A DNA stretch of 64,000 nucleotides, from the NCBI RefSeq assembly GCF_021655615.1, contig NZ_AP025245.1, forward strand, positions 2,170,001-2,234,000. Direction: 5' to 3'. This document shows, one piece after another, positions 46,577 to 55,405 of this stretch. Positions within the stretch are counted from its first letter, which is position 1. Each line of letters opens with the position of its first letter. The notes under the pieces are model-generated. The model had not been told where the DNA came from. It made no database searches and saw only the letters and a list, made by a program, of their open reading frames with translations. Position numbers and translations under genes: made by a program. Origin of the DNA: Acidianus sp. HS-5 (GTDB taxonomy: Archaea > Thermoproteota > Thermoprotei_A > Sulfolobales > Sulfolobaceae).

Positions 46577-47504
46577 GTGTATTCAATAACTTTTCATCAA
46601 TTTCTACTTCTTCGTTATTATTCCTTAGTAAATTCTCTCCTCTATCTCCCGGCAAGGAGCCTAAAATTTTTCTCATTAACTCTATGCCGTGGTTTTCCTC
46701 TTCTGTAAATTTAGGATTAATAACTATGAGAACTTCTCCCTTGTTTGGAGGATTTTCTGTATTTAACACTCCCTTAACTTCAGGACCCACTGCACTTCCA
46801 GTTAAGAAAGACGTTAGGAGTTCCAAACTTAACATTAAATAAAATCCTTTTTCTCCACCTAAAGGTAGAATACCTCCTTTTAAGGCTTCGGTAGGGTCAG
46901 TGGTTATTTCTCCCCTCTCATTAACCGCAACGCCATAAGGGATTCTTTCTCCACGTCTCTGCGCTTCAATTATTTTTCCTCTTGCAGTTGAAGATAATGC
47001 CATATCTAACACAACCGGAGGATTTGAAGGAATTGATATGCTTAAAGGAGTAGTTGAGAGCAGTTTTTCAGCTTTTCTTGGGAAAACTACTGCAGGTTCT
47101 GCGTTACCGAACATTATTGCTGAATATCCTTTTTGCGCAAGTCTTCTAGTATAGTACCCAAGGAAGCCTATATGCGAAGAATTCCTCACTGCTATGATAC
47201 TTACTGGTTCTTTAAATTCAAGCTCATTAACTATTTTATTCCACAATACTATTCCTATACTCCTTTTTGCGTCTATTAGCAGTGATGATGTTGTAGACTT
47301 CAATATTTTATAATTTAACCTTTTTTCTATAGTTCCTAGTTCAACGCCCTTAACTAATGGAATAACCCTCTGCACGCCATGTGAAGAGTGGCCCCTTAAT
47401 TCTGCCTCTGTGAAATGGTCAGCTATTACGTTAGAATATTCTACTCCTCTTTCTTCCATGATTTTCCTTATTATTTCCTTTAAATCGTTTACAAGAATTT
47501 TCAT
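46542..47504 (-). CDS. Malate/L-lactate dehydrogenase, Ldh2 family
   Basis: This 320-residue NAD(P)-dependent 2-hydroxyacid dehydrogenase is of the Ldh2/MDG2 type, a fold separate from classic LDH/MDH. Landmarks are DHFTEAELRGHSSHGVQRV (about 24-42), IIAVRNSSHIGFLGYYTRRLAQKGY with the catalytic His (about 112), LSTTPLSISIPSNPPVVLDMALSSTARGKI (about 145-175) and LPLGGEKGFYLML. Substrates in relatives include malate, lactate, sulfolactate and ureidoglycolate; which one applies is open. It converges with the MFS gene, overlapping by 35 bases. Confidence 0.87.
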   Translation of the reverse strand: MKILVNDLKEIIRKIMEERGVEYSNVIADHFTEAELRGHSSHGVQRVIPLVKGVELGTIEKRLNYKILKSTTSSLLIDAKRSIGIVLWNKIVNELEFKEPVSIIAVRNSSHIGFLGYYTRRLAQKGYSAIMFGNAEPAVVFPRKAEKLLSTTPLSISIPSNPPVVLDMALSSTARGKIIEAQRRGERIPYGVAVNERGEITTDPTEALKGGILPLGGEKGFYLMLSLELLTSFLTGSAVGPEVKGVLNTENPPNKGEVLIVINPKFTEEENHGIELMRKILGSLPGDRGENLLRNNNEEVEIDEKLLNTLKDMTKKVPYF

Positions 47505-47629
47505 TTGTTTAAAATTTTGTATTTTCTTTTATAAGCTTGGATCCCACTAAGATTCTTTTGCTAAAAATTTAAAAATATTTCTCTTATTTAGAAAGATAAT
47601 TTTATTAGGTAACTTTCGTAAGTTTTGAT

Positions 47630-47791
47630 ATGAAAATATATTTTACTGTAAAAGAGACACCTTATTGTCCAACAAATTACGGTATTTTTGAATGTAAAAT
47701 AAAAGAAGACGGAGATGGGAGGAAAAAAGAGGTGTGCAGTTTAGTAGCTTGTTGTAGAGTGGAACTAAGTTCGCCAATAAATATATCTTAA
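47630..47791 (+). CDS. Small cysteine-rich protein
   Basis: This 53-residue frame reads MKIYFTVKETPYCPTNYGIF, then ECKIKEDGDGRKKEVCSLVACCRVELSSPINIS. Five cysteines in so short a chain suggest metal binding or disulfides. A T/A-rich box (TTTTATTA) lies about 25 bases upstream of the ATG, matching leaderless expression. It is otherwise the only content of the 389-base gap before the amino-acid permease. No family is recognised. Confidence 0.5.
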   Translation: MKIYFTVKETPYCPTNYGIFECKIKEDGDGRKKEVCSLVACCRVELSSPINIS

Positions 47792-47893
47792 TTAAAAATT
47801 AGAACTTTTTCAACTTAACCTTGTTTTGGTCTAAATTCTTTAATAGTTAATTTTAAATATTTTAGGCTAACCCTAATTTTTAGGGTTTCCCAA

Positions 47894-49459
47894 ATGAGTG
47901 TAAACATCCCAAGGCTTAAAAAAGGTGTAGTTGGGACTTTAGAAGCTGTAGCTCAGGAAATAGCCGCAATGGCTCCTGCTTGCGACACAGTAGCTTTTAT
48001 AACATCAGCAGCAGCCTTTGCTTTCGTTTTAACTCCTCTATCCTTTCTCTTAGCAATGGTCACAATGTTTATTGAGGTTAATACTCTCTATCATCTTTCT
48101 AAGTGGCACGCAAGTGCGGCAGGTTATTATGGCTACGTAGCTACTGCATTCGGTCCATATCCGGCAATAATAACTGGGCTGATGTACCCAGTTTATCAGA
48201 TAGCTAGTACAGCAGCAATTCCAGTTTACGTTGCGGGTATAGTATTGCCGGGCGTATTACATTATTTCTGGGGCATAGTTCTGCCTGGATGGGTATGGAT
48301 AGCCTTCATATTATTCTTCATTCTCTTTCCTATATTCTTAGCAATGATAGGAATAAGACCTCAAATGAAATACATTAGGTATGCAGCATTAACTGAAGTA
48401 GCATTTCTGGCAATAACTTCATTAATAATAATATTGAAAGCTCCAGACAATACTATAAACGTATTTAATCCATTCGCATGGAGTTCAATTGCAGCATATA
48501 CATCTTGTTGGGGTAAAATAGGAGGTCCTATAGCAGGCTTAGGATTGGGAATGATATTCGGATTAACTAGCTTCATAGGCTATGGGGGCTCTGCACCATT
48601 AGGAGAGGAAGTGAAAAGTAGCAAGGCAATCACGAAAGCATTAACGTTGGGTGTATTCATTGTAGGAATAGTATTGACTGAAGTATCTTACGCTTTAACA
48701 GTAGGTTGGGGATTAGATAATATGACCTCATTTGCTACATGCGGAATTCCTGGAATAGTTGTTTACGCTAGATATCTTACATTAGCCGGCGGACTATTGC
48801 TAGCCTTATTTGCATTTAATTCAGCATTCTCAGATAGCGTAGCAATGCAATCTAATGCAGGAAGAGTTTACTTTGCTATGGGGAGGGACGGATTATTACC
48901 TAAGTTCTTCTCCTATGTACATCCAAAGTGGGTTACTCCAAGTAAATCTTTGCTCTTTATAGGAATAGCATCCAGCCTATTAGCTTTAGCATCAGGATTT
49001 GCAATAGGTTACTTTGCAGGCTATTCTCCAGCACAGCTAGTATTCTGTCCTGCAACATCTAAGGCAGTATTCTGTGCTCTTAGTGCTACATTCGATTACT
49101 TAACAACTATAGCTCTTGTAGGGTTTATCGTAGCACACTTCATAAATAATACTGCAGTAATGGTGCTATTTACAAGGTTAAAGGAGAAACACTACGGAAT
49201 AAATGTTATCTTACATCCATTCCTGCACTACATATTGCCAGCAATAGCAACTGTAATCTTTGCTTTCGTACTTTATGAATCAATATGGCCTCCAGTATTC
49301 CCGGTAACTCAAGCAGTAGCAACTGGTGGAGCAGTACTGATATTCTCTATAATCTACACGTCTTGGATAAGAGTGAAGAAGCCTGAAGCATATAAGGCGG
49401 CAGGAAAGACTGTAAACTTAGTTGAGGAAGAAAAAAGAGAACAGCCTGCTAGAGTATAA
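47894..49459 (+). CDS. APC-superfamily amino-acid permease
   Basis: This 521-residue membrane protein has about 12 helices. The helix 1 motif is EAVAQEIAAMAPACDTVAFI, and FIGYGGSAPLGEEVKSSKAITKAL (about 215-238) is the conserved amidated loop of amino acid/polyamine/organocation carriers. SVAMQSNAGRVYFAMGRDGLLPKFFSYVHPKWVTP also fits the family. It imports an amino acid or amine with protons. The charged tail (LVEEEKREQPARV) is cytoplasmic. It is monocistronic, with T-rich sequence after the stop. Confidence 0.85.
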   Translation: MSVNIPRLKKGVVGTLEAVAQEIAAMAPACDTVAFITSAAAFAFVLTPLSFLLAMVTMFIEVNTLYHLSKWHASAAGYYGYVATAFGPYPAIITGLMYPVYQIASTAAIPVYVAGIVLPGVLHYFWGIVLPGWVWIAFILFFILFPIFLAMIGIRPQMKYIRYAALTEVAFLAITSLIIILKAPDNTINVFNPFAWSSIAAYTSCWGKIGGPIAGLGLGMIFGLTSFIGYGGSAPLGEEVKSSKAITKALTLGVFIVGIVLTEVSYALTVGWGLDNMTSFATCGIPGIVVYARYLTLAGGLLLALFAFNSAFSDSVAMQSNAGRVYFAMGRDGLLPKFFSYVHPKWVTPSKSLLFIGIASSLLALASGFAIGYFAGYSPAQLVFCPATSKAVFCALSATFDYLTTIALVGFIVAHFINNTAVMVLFTRLKEKHYGINVILHPFLHYILPAIATVIFAFVLYESIWPPVFPVTQAVATGGAVLIFSIIYTSWIRVKKPEAYKAAGKTVNLVEEEKREQPARV

Positions 49460-49576
49460 CCTTTTTTGGTTTAAAGTCTCTATTTTTTAATAGTTTTTCT
49501 CTTTAACAGACATATCACGAAAATTTTCGGGATAACATTCTTTTTGTACTCTGCTAATTTATTTCTCGGTGAAATA

Positions 49577-49891
49577 ATGGGAATAGACCCGAACTACCGT
49601 ACTTCAAGGCAAGTTACAGGTGAACATGAAGGACATAAAGTATATGGTCCCGTAGAGCCTCCAAAAGTGTTAGGAATTCACGGCACAATAGTAGGCGTAG
49701 ATTTCGACTTATGTATCGCCGACGGCTCTTGCATAACTGCTTGTCCCGTCAATGTGTTTCAATGGTATGATACACCCGGTCACCCGGCATCCGAGAAGAA
49801 GGCAGATCCAATAAATGAACAAGCTTGTATATTCTGCATGGCTTGCGTAAACGTATGTCCAGTAGCAGCGATAGATGTTAAACCACCGTAA
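49577..49891 (+). CDS. Zinc-containing dicluster ferredoxin
   Basis: This 104-residue ferredoxin is the main electron carrier of 2-oxoacid:ferredoxin oxidoreductases in Sulfolobales. The start at 49577 is chosen because MGIDPNYRTSRQ is the known N terminus of this family and GGTGA (49569-49573) precedes it; an in-frame TTG 33 bases upstream is unlikely. The N-terminal extension carries zinc ligands (EHEGHKVYG). Clusters are bound by CIADGSCITACPVNVF, where Asp replaces a Cys of the first cluster as in [3Fe-4S]-containing members, and by CIFCMACVNVCP. A T-run follows the stop. Confidence 0.93.
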   Translation: MGIDPNYRTSRQVTGEHEGHKVYGPVEPPKVLGIHGTIVGVDFDLCIADGSCITACPVNVFQWYDTPGHPASEKKADPINEQACIFCMACVNVCPVAAIDVKPP

Positions 49892-49994
49892 AAATTTTTT
49901 TATTGCGTTTAGATTAAAATTACTCTTAATTTGGAGAAAAACTTATTTAAGAAAAGTTTTTTAACATCAAAAGCTAGGATATTTTAGTGATAAA

Positions 49995-50426
49995 ATGGAG
50001 TTAAAGGGAAGTAAAACTGCCGAAAATTTAAAGACCGGTTTTATAGGCGAATCTATGGCAAATAGGCGTTATCTCTATTTCGCTAAAAGGGCTGATGAAG
50101 AAGGGTATCCTGATATAGCAGCAGTTTTTAGGAGTATCGCAGAAGGAGAAACCGCACATGCATTTGGACATCTAGATTTCATAAGGCAAGGAGGATTAAC
50201 AGATCCAGCAACTGATAAGCCAATAAAAACATTGGAAGACATGATTCAATCTGCAATAGCAGGAGAAACTTACGAATTTACTCAAATGTATCCTGGTTTT
50301 GCAAAGCAGGCTAGAGAAGAAGGGTTCGAAGAAGTTGCGGAATGGTTCGAAACTCTAGCGAGAGCAGAGAAAAGCCATGCAGAAAGATACAAACAGCTAT
50401 TGTCACTGCTTCAAGGTAAGCAGTAA
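49995..50426 (+). CDS. Sulerythrin (rubrerythrin without rubredoxin domain)
   Basis: This 143-residue four-helix diiron protein has helix motifs GESMANRRYLYFAKRADEEG (about 18-37), AEGETAHAFGHLDF (about 49-62), AGETYEFTQMYPGFAKQAREEG and ARAEKSHAERYKQLL, together supplying the Glu/His iron ligands. The C-terminal rubredoxin domain is missing, as in the sulerythrin of Sulfolobus tokodaii. It reduces peroxide. It is the first gene of an operon; its stop codon overlaps the start of the Fe-S protein (TAATG), which may be its electron donor. Confidence 0.92.
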   Translation: MELKGSKTAENLKTGFIGESMANRRYLYFAKRADEEGYPDIAAVFRSIAEGETAHAFGHLDFIRQGGLTDPATDKPIKTLEDMIQSAIAGETYEFTQMYPGFAKQAREEGFEEVAEWFETLARAEKSHAERYKQLLSLLQGKQ

Positions 50427-51598
50427 TGTATTCTTTAAATCCTGAAGACAATTCATTTTTTGATTCTTCTAAACTTAAGGCAGAATTTGTAAGACAAGCT
50501 TCTGTGTGTCACGGTTGTAGGCTATGTTTCAATTACTGCTTCGTTTTCCCTAAGATGTTTTCAATTACTGACAAGAAAGGCCCTAAAGAGCTAACTTTAG
50601 AAGATTTATTCTCGATAGTTCCCGATTGCTTTCACTGCAAGATGTGCTTCAATAATTGTCCTTATACTCCTCCTCACGAATTCAACATGGATTTTGCCCA
50701 TTTAATGGACTGGGCTTGGCTTTATTATAAGCAGACTTCTTCTAGGTTGTCTTTAAGAGATTATTTATTTGAGGCAGTAAATGTTCCCTTTAAGAAATTA
50801 GTGAGTAGAATTTATCCTTACACCAGAGAAATTATGGGAATAAGCAAAGAGGCTCCGATGCCTCAAATGACAGAAGGCTTTAAACCTAAGGTTGAGAAAG
50901 TTGAAAGTCCAATAGCTAGAGTAGTTCTTTTTCATACTTGTCTTGTTGATGATTTTTACCCCGAATTAGGCCAGGACATCATAGATGTTTACAACAAGCT
51001 AGGAATTGAAGTAAAAACTGCGAACTTTCTTTGTTGCGGTGCACCTATGTTGGATGTAGGAGATGCTAAGATGCTGAAGAAGGTTGCTGAGTATAATTAT
51101 TCACTCCTTGATGATTTTATTAAACAAGGGTACGATGTTGTTTCTCCAATACCCACTTGTTCACTTATGATTGAGGAATATAAATACATTATAAACAGAG
51201 GAATTAAGGTCTATGATGCCATGGAGTATCTTTTGAAGCTTAATAGGGAAGGTAAGATCAAATTCCCCTCAAAGATTGCCAAAACTATACTTTATCACAC
51301 TCCTTGTCATCTTAAATATTTGAAAATTGGTCTCCCAGGAGTAGTTATTATGAGATCTTTAGGAGCCAAGGTTGAAATAGCTGATAAGGGTTGCTCAGGA
51401 ATTGATGGAGGTTGGGGGCTGAGAAATTACGATAAGGCTAAGGTTATAGGTAAAAAGATGATGGAAGCCTTTTCTCAAAGTAAGGCAGAAGTTTTTGCTA
51501 CTGAATGTCCTCTTGCAGGATTACAGATCTACAAGGCTTCTGGTAAAAAACCTCTTCATCCCATTCAAGTTTTAAAGGAGGCGTTGGTCAATGGTTAA
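50426..51598 (+). CDS. Fe-S/CCG-domain oxidoreductase (GlpC/HdrD-like)
   Basis: This 390-residue protein has two [4Fe-4S] sites at the N terminus (CHGCRLCFNYC, about 28-38; CFHCKMCFNNCP, about 71-82) and two CCG domains. The first has FHTCLVDDFYP and NFLCCGAPMLDVG, the second YHTPCHLKY and DKGCSGIDGGWG. This is the arrangement of GlpC and HdrD-type subunits, which pass electrons or handle disulfides. Position directly after sulerythrin (1-base overlap) and before DUF3501 (8-base overlap) is a known bacterial and archaeal gene trio, so it probably feeds electrons to the rubrerythrin. Confidence 0.87.
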   Translation: MYSLNPEDNSFFDSSKLKAEFVRQASVCHGCRLCFNYCFVFPKMFSITDKKGPKELTLEDLFSIVPDCFHCKMCFNNCPYTPPHEFNMDFAHLMDWAWLYYKQTSSRLSLRDYLFEAVNVPFKKLVSRIYPYTREIMGISKEAPMPQMTEGFKPKVEKVESPIARVVLFHTCLVDDFYPELGQDIIDVYNKLGIEVKTANFLCCGAPMLDVGDAKMLKKVAEYNYSLLDDFIKQGYDVVSPIPTCSLMIEEYKYIINRGIKVYDAMEYLLKLNREGKIKFPSKIAKTILYHTPCHLKYLKIGLPGVVIMRSLGAKVEIADKGCSGIDGGWGLRNYDKAKVIGKKMMEAFSQSKAEVFATECPLAGLQIYKASGKKPLHPIQVLKEALVNG

Positions 51599-52154
51599 CA
51601 TTACGATTAAAGATGTATTACCTTGGAGAGAATACGAGAAAATTAGGATGAATGAAATAAGGAGAATAACAGAAATTAAGAAGGAGAGGAGGATAGAACT
51701 GGGCGATAGATTATCAATACTCTTTGAGAATAAGGATACAGTTCTGCATCAAATTCAGGAAATGATTTACCTTGATAGACTAGAAAATGAAAAGGATATA
51801 GAAGAAGTAATAAGGATTTACTCTGATTTATTGCCTGCTAATGGAAAAATAAAGGCTACTCTTTATATTTATGCATATTCTATGGATGATTTGATTAATG
51901 TGTATAAAACTCTAAATAAAGTATATAATTCTGTCTTTCTAAAGATCAGCTCTAAGCTTATCCAGGGAGAACCAGAGGCCGGAAGAGAACAAGGTGATTC
52001 CTTTAGTACTTTACAATATTTAACATTTGACCTTCAAGGAGAAAAGTCTGATAATATGGAGATACACGTTATTCATGAGAACTATAAAGTAACTGCAAAA
52101 ATTCCTGAGAAATTAGCTAATGAATTGATTAAGGAAGCATATGATGATCAATAA
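51591..52154 (+). CDS. DUF3501 family protein
   Basis: This 187-residue protein begins with DVLPWREYEKIRMNEIRRITEIKKERRIELGDRLSILFENKDTVLHQIQEM, the typical DUF3501 opening. Members are almost always encoded beside rubrerythrin and a GlpC-like Fe-S protein, as here. The biochemical role is unknown; an assembly or docking function in peroxide reduction is an inference. It is translationally coupled to the preceding gene by an 8-base overlap. Confidence 0.85.
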   Translation: MVNITIKDVLPWREYEKIRMNEIRRITEIKKERRIELGDRLSILFENKDTVLHQIQEMIYLDRLENEKDIEEVIRIYSDLLPANGKIKATLYIYAYSMDDLINVYKTLNKVYNSVFLKISSKLIQGEPEAGREQGDSFSTLQYLTFDLQGEKSDNMEIHVIHENYKVTAKIPEKLANELIKEAYDDQ

Positions 52155-52181
52155 TTAATTTCCTTTATACAATACCAGTAT

Positions 52182-52880
52182 ATGAAATGGAAAAACGTAA
52201 TAATTATTGTAGCAGTAGCTGTATTTATTCTTTTATTTACTTTACCTTATATTCTATACCCGGTAGAAGTACCTTTAGACACATTCTTCAAAGTAAGTGA
52301 TGAAGACCTAGCAAAGCCAGGATATATATGCATTATACTAATAAGTTGGTACGGCTGTCCTTTTGGTGCTGCGGATAGTTGGGTTTTGTACTCTTTCCTC
52401 TCTCATTACGGTAAGATAGTGTATAATTTCTCTTATTCAGATCCTCATGACGTTTATCCAAGTACACCCGCAATAATATTTAAGGAATTCTATCCTAATT
52501 CTACGATAATATTTCATTTCATATATCTTTATAATAGATACCTTAATGCTACAGCTTGCTGTAAAATTGTAAGCGATTACGTAAGCTTTGGGCTATCTAA
52601 AATTTCCTCCTGTTTTCCTAAGTACTGCCCAATAGTTAAAGAATACGTTGTTGATAGATGGGCTCAAGGAGGCTACTTCCAATCAGCGGCCTATATGGGT
52701 AATCCTCCTCATATACCTACAACAATAATAATCTCAAGCCAGAAAGGAACCTACATGTTAATAGGTTACATTTACAATCCTTCTTGTATTTCAGGCAAAT
52801 CTCCCAGCTATCTTATGAATAATTTAAATTCTCTTTCGTTCATAAATAATAGTGTGCAAAAAATTGAAAACTTAATTTAA
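52182..52880 (+). CDS. DUF929 membrane-anchored thioredoxin-like protein
   Basis: This 232-residue protein has an N-terminal membrane helix (about 5-27) and an extracellular thioredoxin-like domain with ISWYGCPFGAADSW (about 55-68), the DUF929 hallmark found in Sulfolobales. Further cysteines (ATACCKIV, SSCFPKYCP, NPSCISG) could form disulfides. It may handle disulfides or sulfur outside the membrane. It follows the DUF3501 gene by 27 bases and converges with the peroxiredoxin, overlapping by 4 bases. Confidence 0.78.
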   Translation: MKWKNVIIIVAVAVFILLFTLPYILYPVEVPLDTFFKVSDEDLAKPGYICIILISWYGCPFGAADSWVLYSFLSHYGKIVYNFSYSDPHDVYPSTPAIIFKEFYPNSTIIFHFIYLYNRYLNATACCKIVSDYVSFGLSKISSCFPKYCPIVKEYVVDRWAQGGYFQSAAYMGNPPHIPTTIIISSQKGTYMLIGYIYNPSCISGKSPSYLMNNLNSLSFINNSVQKIENLI

Positions 52881-53560
52881 ATGTATTTTTCAGCTTCTTC
52901 TACGTCCTTCTTATCTGCCTCTCTATAAGTTAGCCACCAATCATATCCTTTGAATTGTTGTAATCTAAGCTTACTGTCCTTTACTGTCCTTGGCGGAGGG
53001 TTAAGCAAGTTCTCTCCTATTATTTCATTCTTAGGCCAGTTTGCTGGAACTACCGCTCCTGTTCTATCAACTATTTGCAATGCCTTGATCGATCTAAGTA
53101 TTTCGTTAATGTTCCTTCCTATTTCAAGAGGATAATACATGATAAGCCTTACAGTTCCTTTATCGTCAACAATGAATACAGCTCTTACGGTCGATGTTGA
53201 GGATTCTGCATGTAACATTCCTAACCTTTTTGCGACGTTACCCATAGGATCTGCAATTATTGGGAATGGTATTTCGACTTTGAGGTTTTTCTCTATCCAA
53301 GTGACCCATTCTATATGGCTTATGTTACTGTCTACTGAAAGTCCTATAAGCTCGGTATTTAGTTTCTTGAATTCTTCATATTTCTTTGCAAAGGATACAA
53401 ATTCGGTAGTACATACTGGAGTAAAGTCTCCTGGATGGCTAAAAATGATAAACCATTTTCCTTTGTATGCTTCTGGTAATTTTATCTTACCTTGTGTAGT
53501 ATCTACTTCCATTTCTGGAAATTTTTCTCCAATTAATGGTATTCTGTATGTTTCTGACAT
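52877..53560 (-). CDS. 1-Cys peroxiredoxin (Prx6 type)
   Basis: This 227-residue thiol peroxidase has peroxidatic Cys50 in PGDFTPVCTTEF and conserved Arg in the STSTVRAVFIVDDKG region. The C-terminal extension (VVPANWPKNEIIGENLLNPPPRTVKD) is typical of archaeal Prx6 proteins, which form decamers. No other cysteine is present, so a separate thiol must reduce it. Relatives in Aeropyrum have extra C-terminal cysteines. It is convergent with the sulerythrin operon and enlarges the peroxide-defence cluster. Confidence 0.92.
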   Translation of the reverse strand: MSETYRIPLIGEKFPEMEVDTTQGKIKLPEAYKGKWFIIFSHPGDFTPVCTTEFVSFAKKYEEFKKLNTELIGLSVDSNISHIEWVTWIEKNLKVEIPFPIIADPMGNVAKRLGMLHAESSTSTVRAVFIVDDKGTVRLIMYYPLEIGRNINEILRSIKALQIVDRTGAVVPANWPKNEIIGENLLNPPPRTVKDSKLRLQQFKGYDWWLTYREADKKDVEEAEKYI

Positions 53561-53698
53561 ATTCTCAGTATAATATAGAATTCATACTATTTAAAACTTT
53601 CTCTTAAATTAGTTAAACTTCTACTTTATACTTACTTTAAATTAATAGTTTGTATATTTTTAGCGTTAACTTATAAATGAGAGATGAGTACTTAAAAT

Positions 53699-53809
53699 AT
53701 GGGTTATAAAAGTAGGCTTTATCACCTAAGAAGTAGGTCTTTATTCAATAGGTATTACTTTATAATTTCAAGAAGATATATTATGAAATGGGCAAGAAGG
53801 CATAGGTAA
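53699..53809 (+). CDS. Small highly basic protein
   Basis: A 36-residue frame reads MGYKSRLYHLRSRSLFNRYY, then FIISRRYIMKWARRHR. About a third of the residues are Arg, Lys or His. A TATA box (TTATAAAT, about 53671-53678) sits about 25 bases before the ATG, the leaderless pattern. It could bind RNA or the membrane. It is the only candidate gene in the 331-base gap after the peroxiredoxin. Confidence 0.45.
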   Translation: MGYKSRLYHLRSRSLFNRYYFIISRRYIMKWARRHR

Positions 53810-53891
53810 AAATACCTTCCTCAAAATTCATTTGATAAGCTAGTAATACTGGATTGATGCCTAAAAATTATTTTGAGGGAATATTAGTATC

Positions 53892-54149
53892 ATGGCTAAA
53901 GACATACTGGGTGTATTAGGAGATTACGAACCAAGAGGAAAAACAGTTCAAGGAGTAGGGAAATTCATATTATGGGGGCTTGATGACCCTTTTCACATAA
54001 CTACGGTCTCTGGTTCAATTATTTATGGTGTTGGTAAAATTATGGAAAGCAGGAGTCCTTATGGATTAAGAAGAGCTAAAATGGATTTAGCTGAAATAAA
54101 AAGGCAGATGAGAGAGCTTATTCTTGATATAAGCTCCGTAAGAGTTTGA
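53892..54149 (+). CDS. Hypothetical protein
   Basis: This 85-residue protein has a Gly-rich N-terminal half (MAKDILGVLGDYEPRGKTVQGVGKFILWGLDD) and a C-terminal helix rich in Lys and Glu (YGLRRAKMDLAEIKRQMRELILDISS). No domain is recognised. A short hydrophobic stretch (TTVSGSIIYGVGKIM) is too weak for a membrane helix. It is probably monocistronic. Confidence 0.5.
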   Translation: MAKDILGVLGDYEPRGKTVQGVGKFILWGLDDPFHITTVSGSIIYGVGKIMESRSPYGLRRAKMDLAEIKRQMRELILDISSVRV

Positions 54150-54223
54150 AGTTTTTTATTTAAAATCGTTTCTCCTTTCGTTGTCTTAACAAAAAATATA
54201 TTCATGTTTAAACACTTATTATT

Positions 54224-55405
54224 GTGCTTTATGCAATAGTAATATTAAGTACGCTAGTATCTGCTTGGAGTGTCTACAATTCCTTTTTAGCCATAGCTGG
54301 AATCAGGTGGAATCCTAAAGAATATAAAAATCCCTCTGGTGCATCGTTCTCATTAATTATCCCTGCAAAAAATGAGGAGAAAGTTCTTGGAAGACTTCTT
54401 GATAGATTAGAAAATCAAGAATATGATAGATCAAAATATGAAATTCTCGTAATGGAAGATGGATCTACTGACAAGACATTAGATGTTTGTAATTCCTATA
54501 AATTAATGTATGATAATATTTCTTGTATTCATTTAGATAAGGCAAGTGTAGTTAATGGTAAAAGTAGGGCATTAAACTATGCATTGAGGATAGCTAAAGG
54601 AGAAATAATAGGAATCTTTGACGCTGACACTGTGCCAAGGCTTGATACTTTAGCTTATGCCTCAGCAAAGTTTGAAGATCCCATAGTCGCAGGAGTTCAA
54701 GGTAGGCTAGTGCCCATAAATGTTAGAGAAAGCGCTATAGCAAGATTTGCTTCACTTGAAGAATTGTTTTATGAATACTCAATAAGCGGTAGGGCAAGGT
54801 TAGGCTTCTTTGTTCCTTTAGAAGGAACTTGTTCCTTTTTAAGGAAATCAGTTCTTGAAAGCTTAGGTGGTTGGAACGAAAATTCATTAACTGAAGATCT
54901 TGATCTTAGTCTAAAAATAATATCCACTGGTTATAAAATAATATATTCTCCGTCCATTTTAGCTTGGAGGGAAGTGCCGATAAGCCTAAGAATGCTAATA
55001 AAACAGAGGCTTAGGTGGTATAGAGGACATTTTGAAGTGACTCTAAAAGTTGACAAAGTAAAATTCGATTGGAGAATAGTCGATGCAGTCTTAATAGTTG
55101 CAACTCCAATATTCATGGTTTTAAACCTTGTTAACTATTCCTTAGTGCTATTATATCCTTCAGAGATTTATATAGTAGTTGTTAGTTTAGTTTCATTCGC
55201 CTCTTTGCTGTCTTTACTACTAGGAATTATGATATCTAGAAAGCATATGATAGAGGAATTTTACCCAATATTATCACTCATTTACATGAACTTAGTAGTT
55301 ATTCTTAATTTAATAGCAATCTCTCTAGAGCTTTTAAGAATGCCCAAAAAATGGGTTAAGACTGAAAGGTCAGGAAATATAACGGTGAGGCTACACGATA
55401 GTTGA
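54224..55405 (+). CDS. Family 2 glycosyltransferase, membrane-bound
   Basis: This 393-residue protein has an N-terminal helix, then a GT-A domain: FSLIIPAKNEEKVLGRLLDRLENQ (about 43-66), VMEDGSTDKTLDVC (about 77-90), EIIGIFDADTVPR with the DxD motif (about 127-139), GWNENSLTEDLDLSLKI (about 220-236) and KQRLRWYRGHFEVTLK with the QxxRW-like motif. Three or four C-terminal helices follow. This is the plan of processive or membrane-linked GT2 enzymes (hyaluronan or cellulose synthase group). The start is GTG at 54224. The end overlaps the open frame of the Cas4-like gene. It may build surface polysaccharide or glycan. Confidence 0.85.
   Translation: MLYAIVILSTLVSAWSVYNSFLAIAGIRWNPKEYKNPSGASFSLIIPAKNEEKVLGRLLDRLENQEYDRSKYEILVMEDGSTDKTLDVCNSYKLMYDNISCIHLDKASVVNGKSRALNYALRIAKGEIIGIFDADTVPRLDTLAYASAKFEDPIVAGVQGRLVPINVRESAIARFASLEELFYEYSISGRARLGFFVPLEGTCSFLRKSVLESLGGWNENSLTEDLDLSLKIISTGYKIIYSPSILAWREVPISLRMLIKQRLRWYRGHFEVTLKVDKVKFDWRIVDAVLIVATPIFMVLNLVNYSLVLLYPSEIYIVVVSLVSFASLLSLLLGIMISRKHMIEEFYPILSLIYMNLVVILNLIAISLELLRMPKKWVKTERSGNITVRLHDS

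Noticed and set aside
53139..53573. 144-residue plus-strand frame
   Set aside because: It is the complementary strand of the peroxiredoxin gene, which has clear catalytic motifs.
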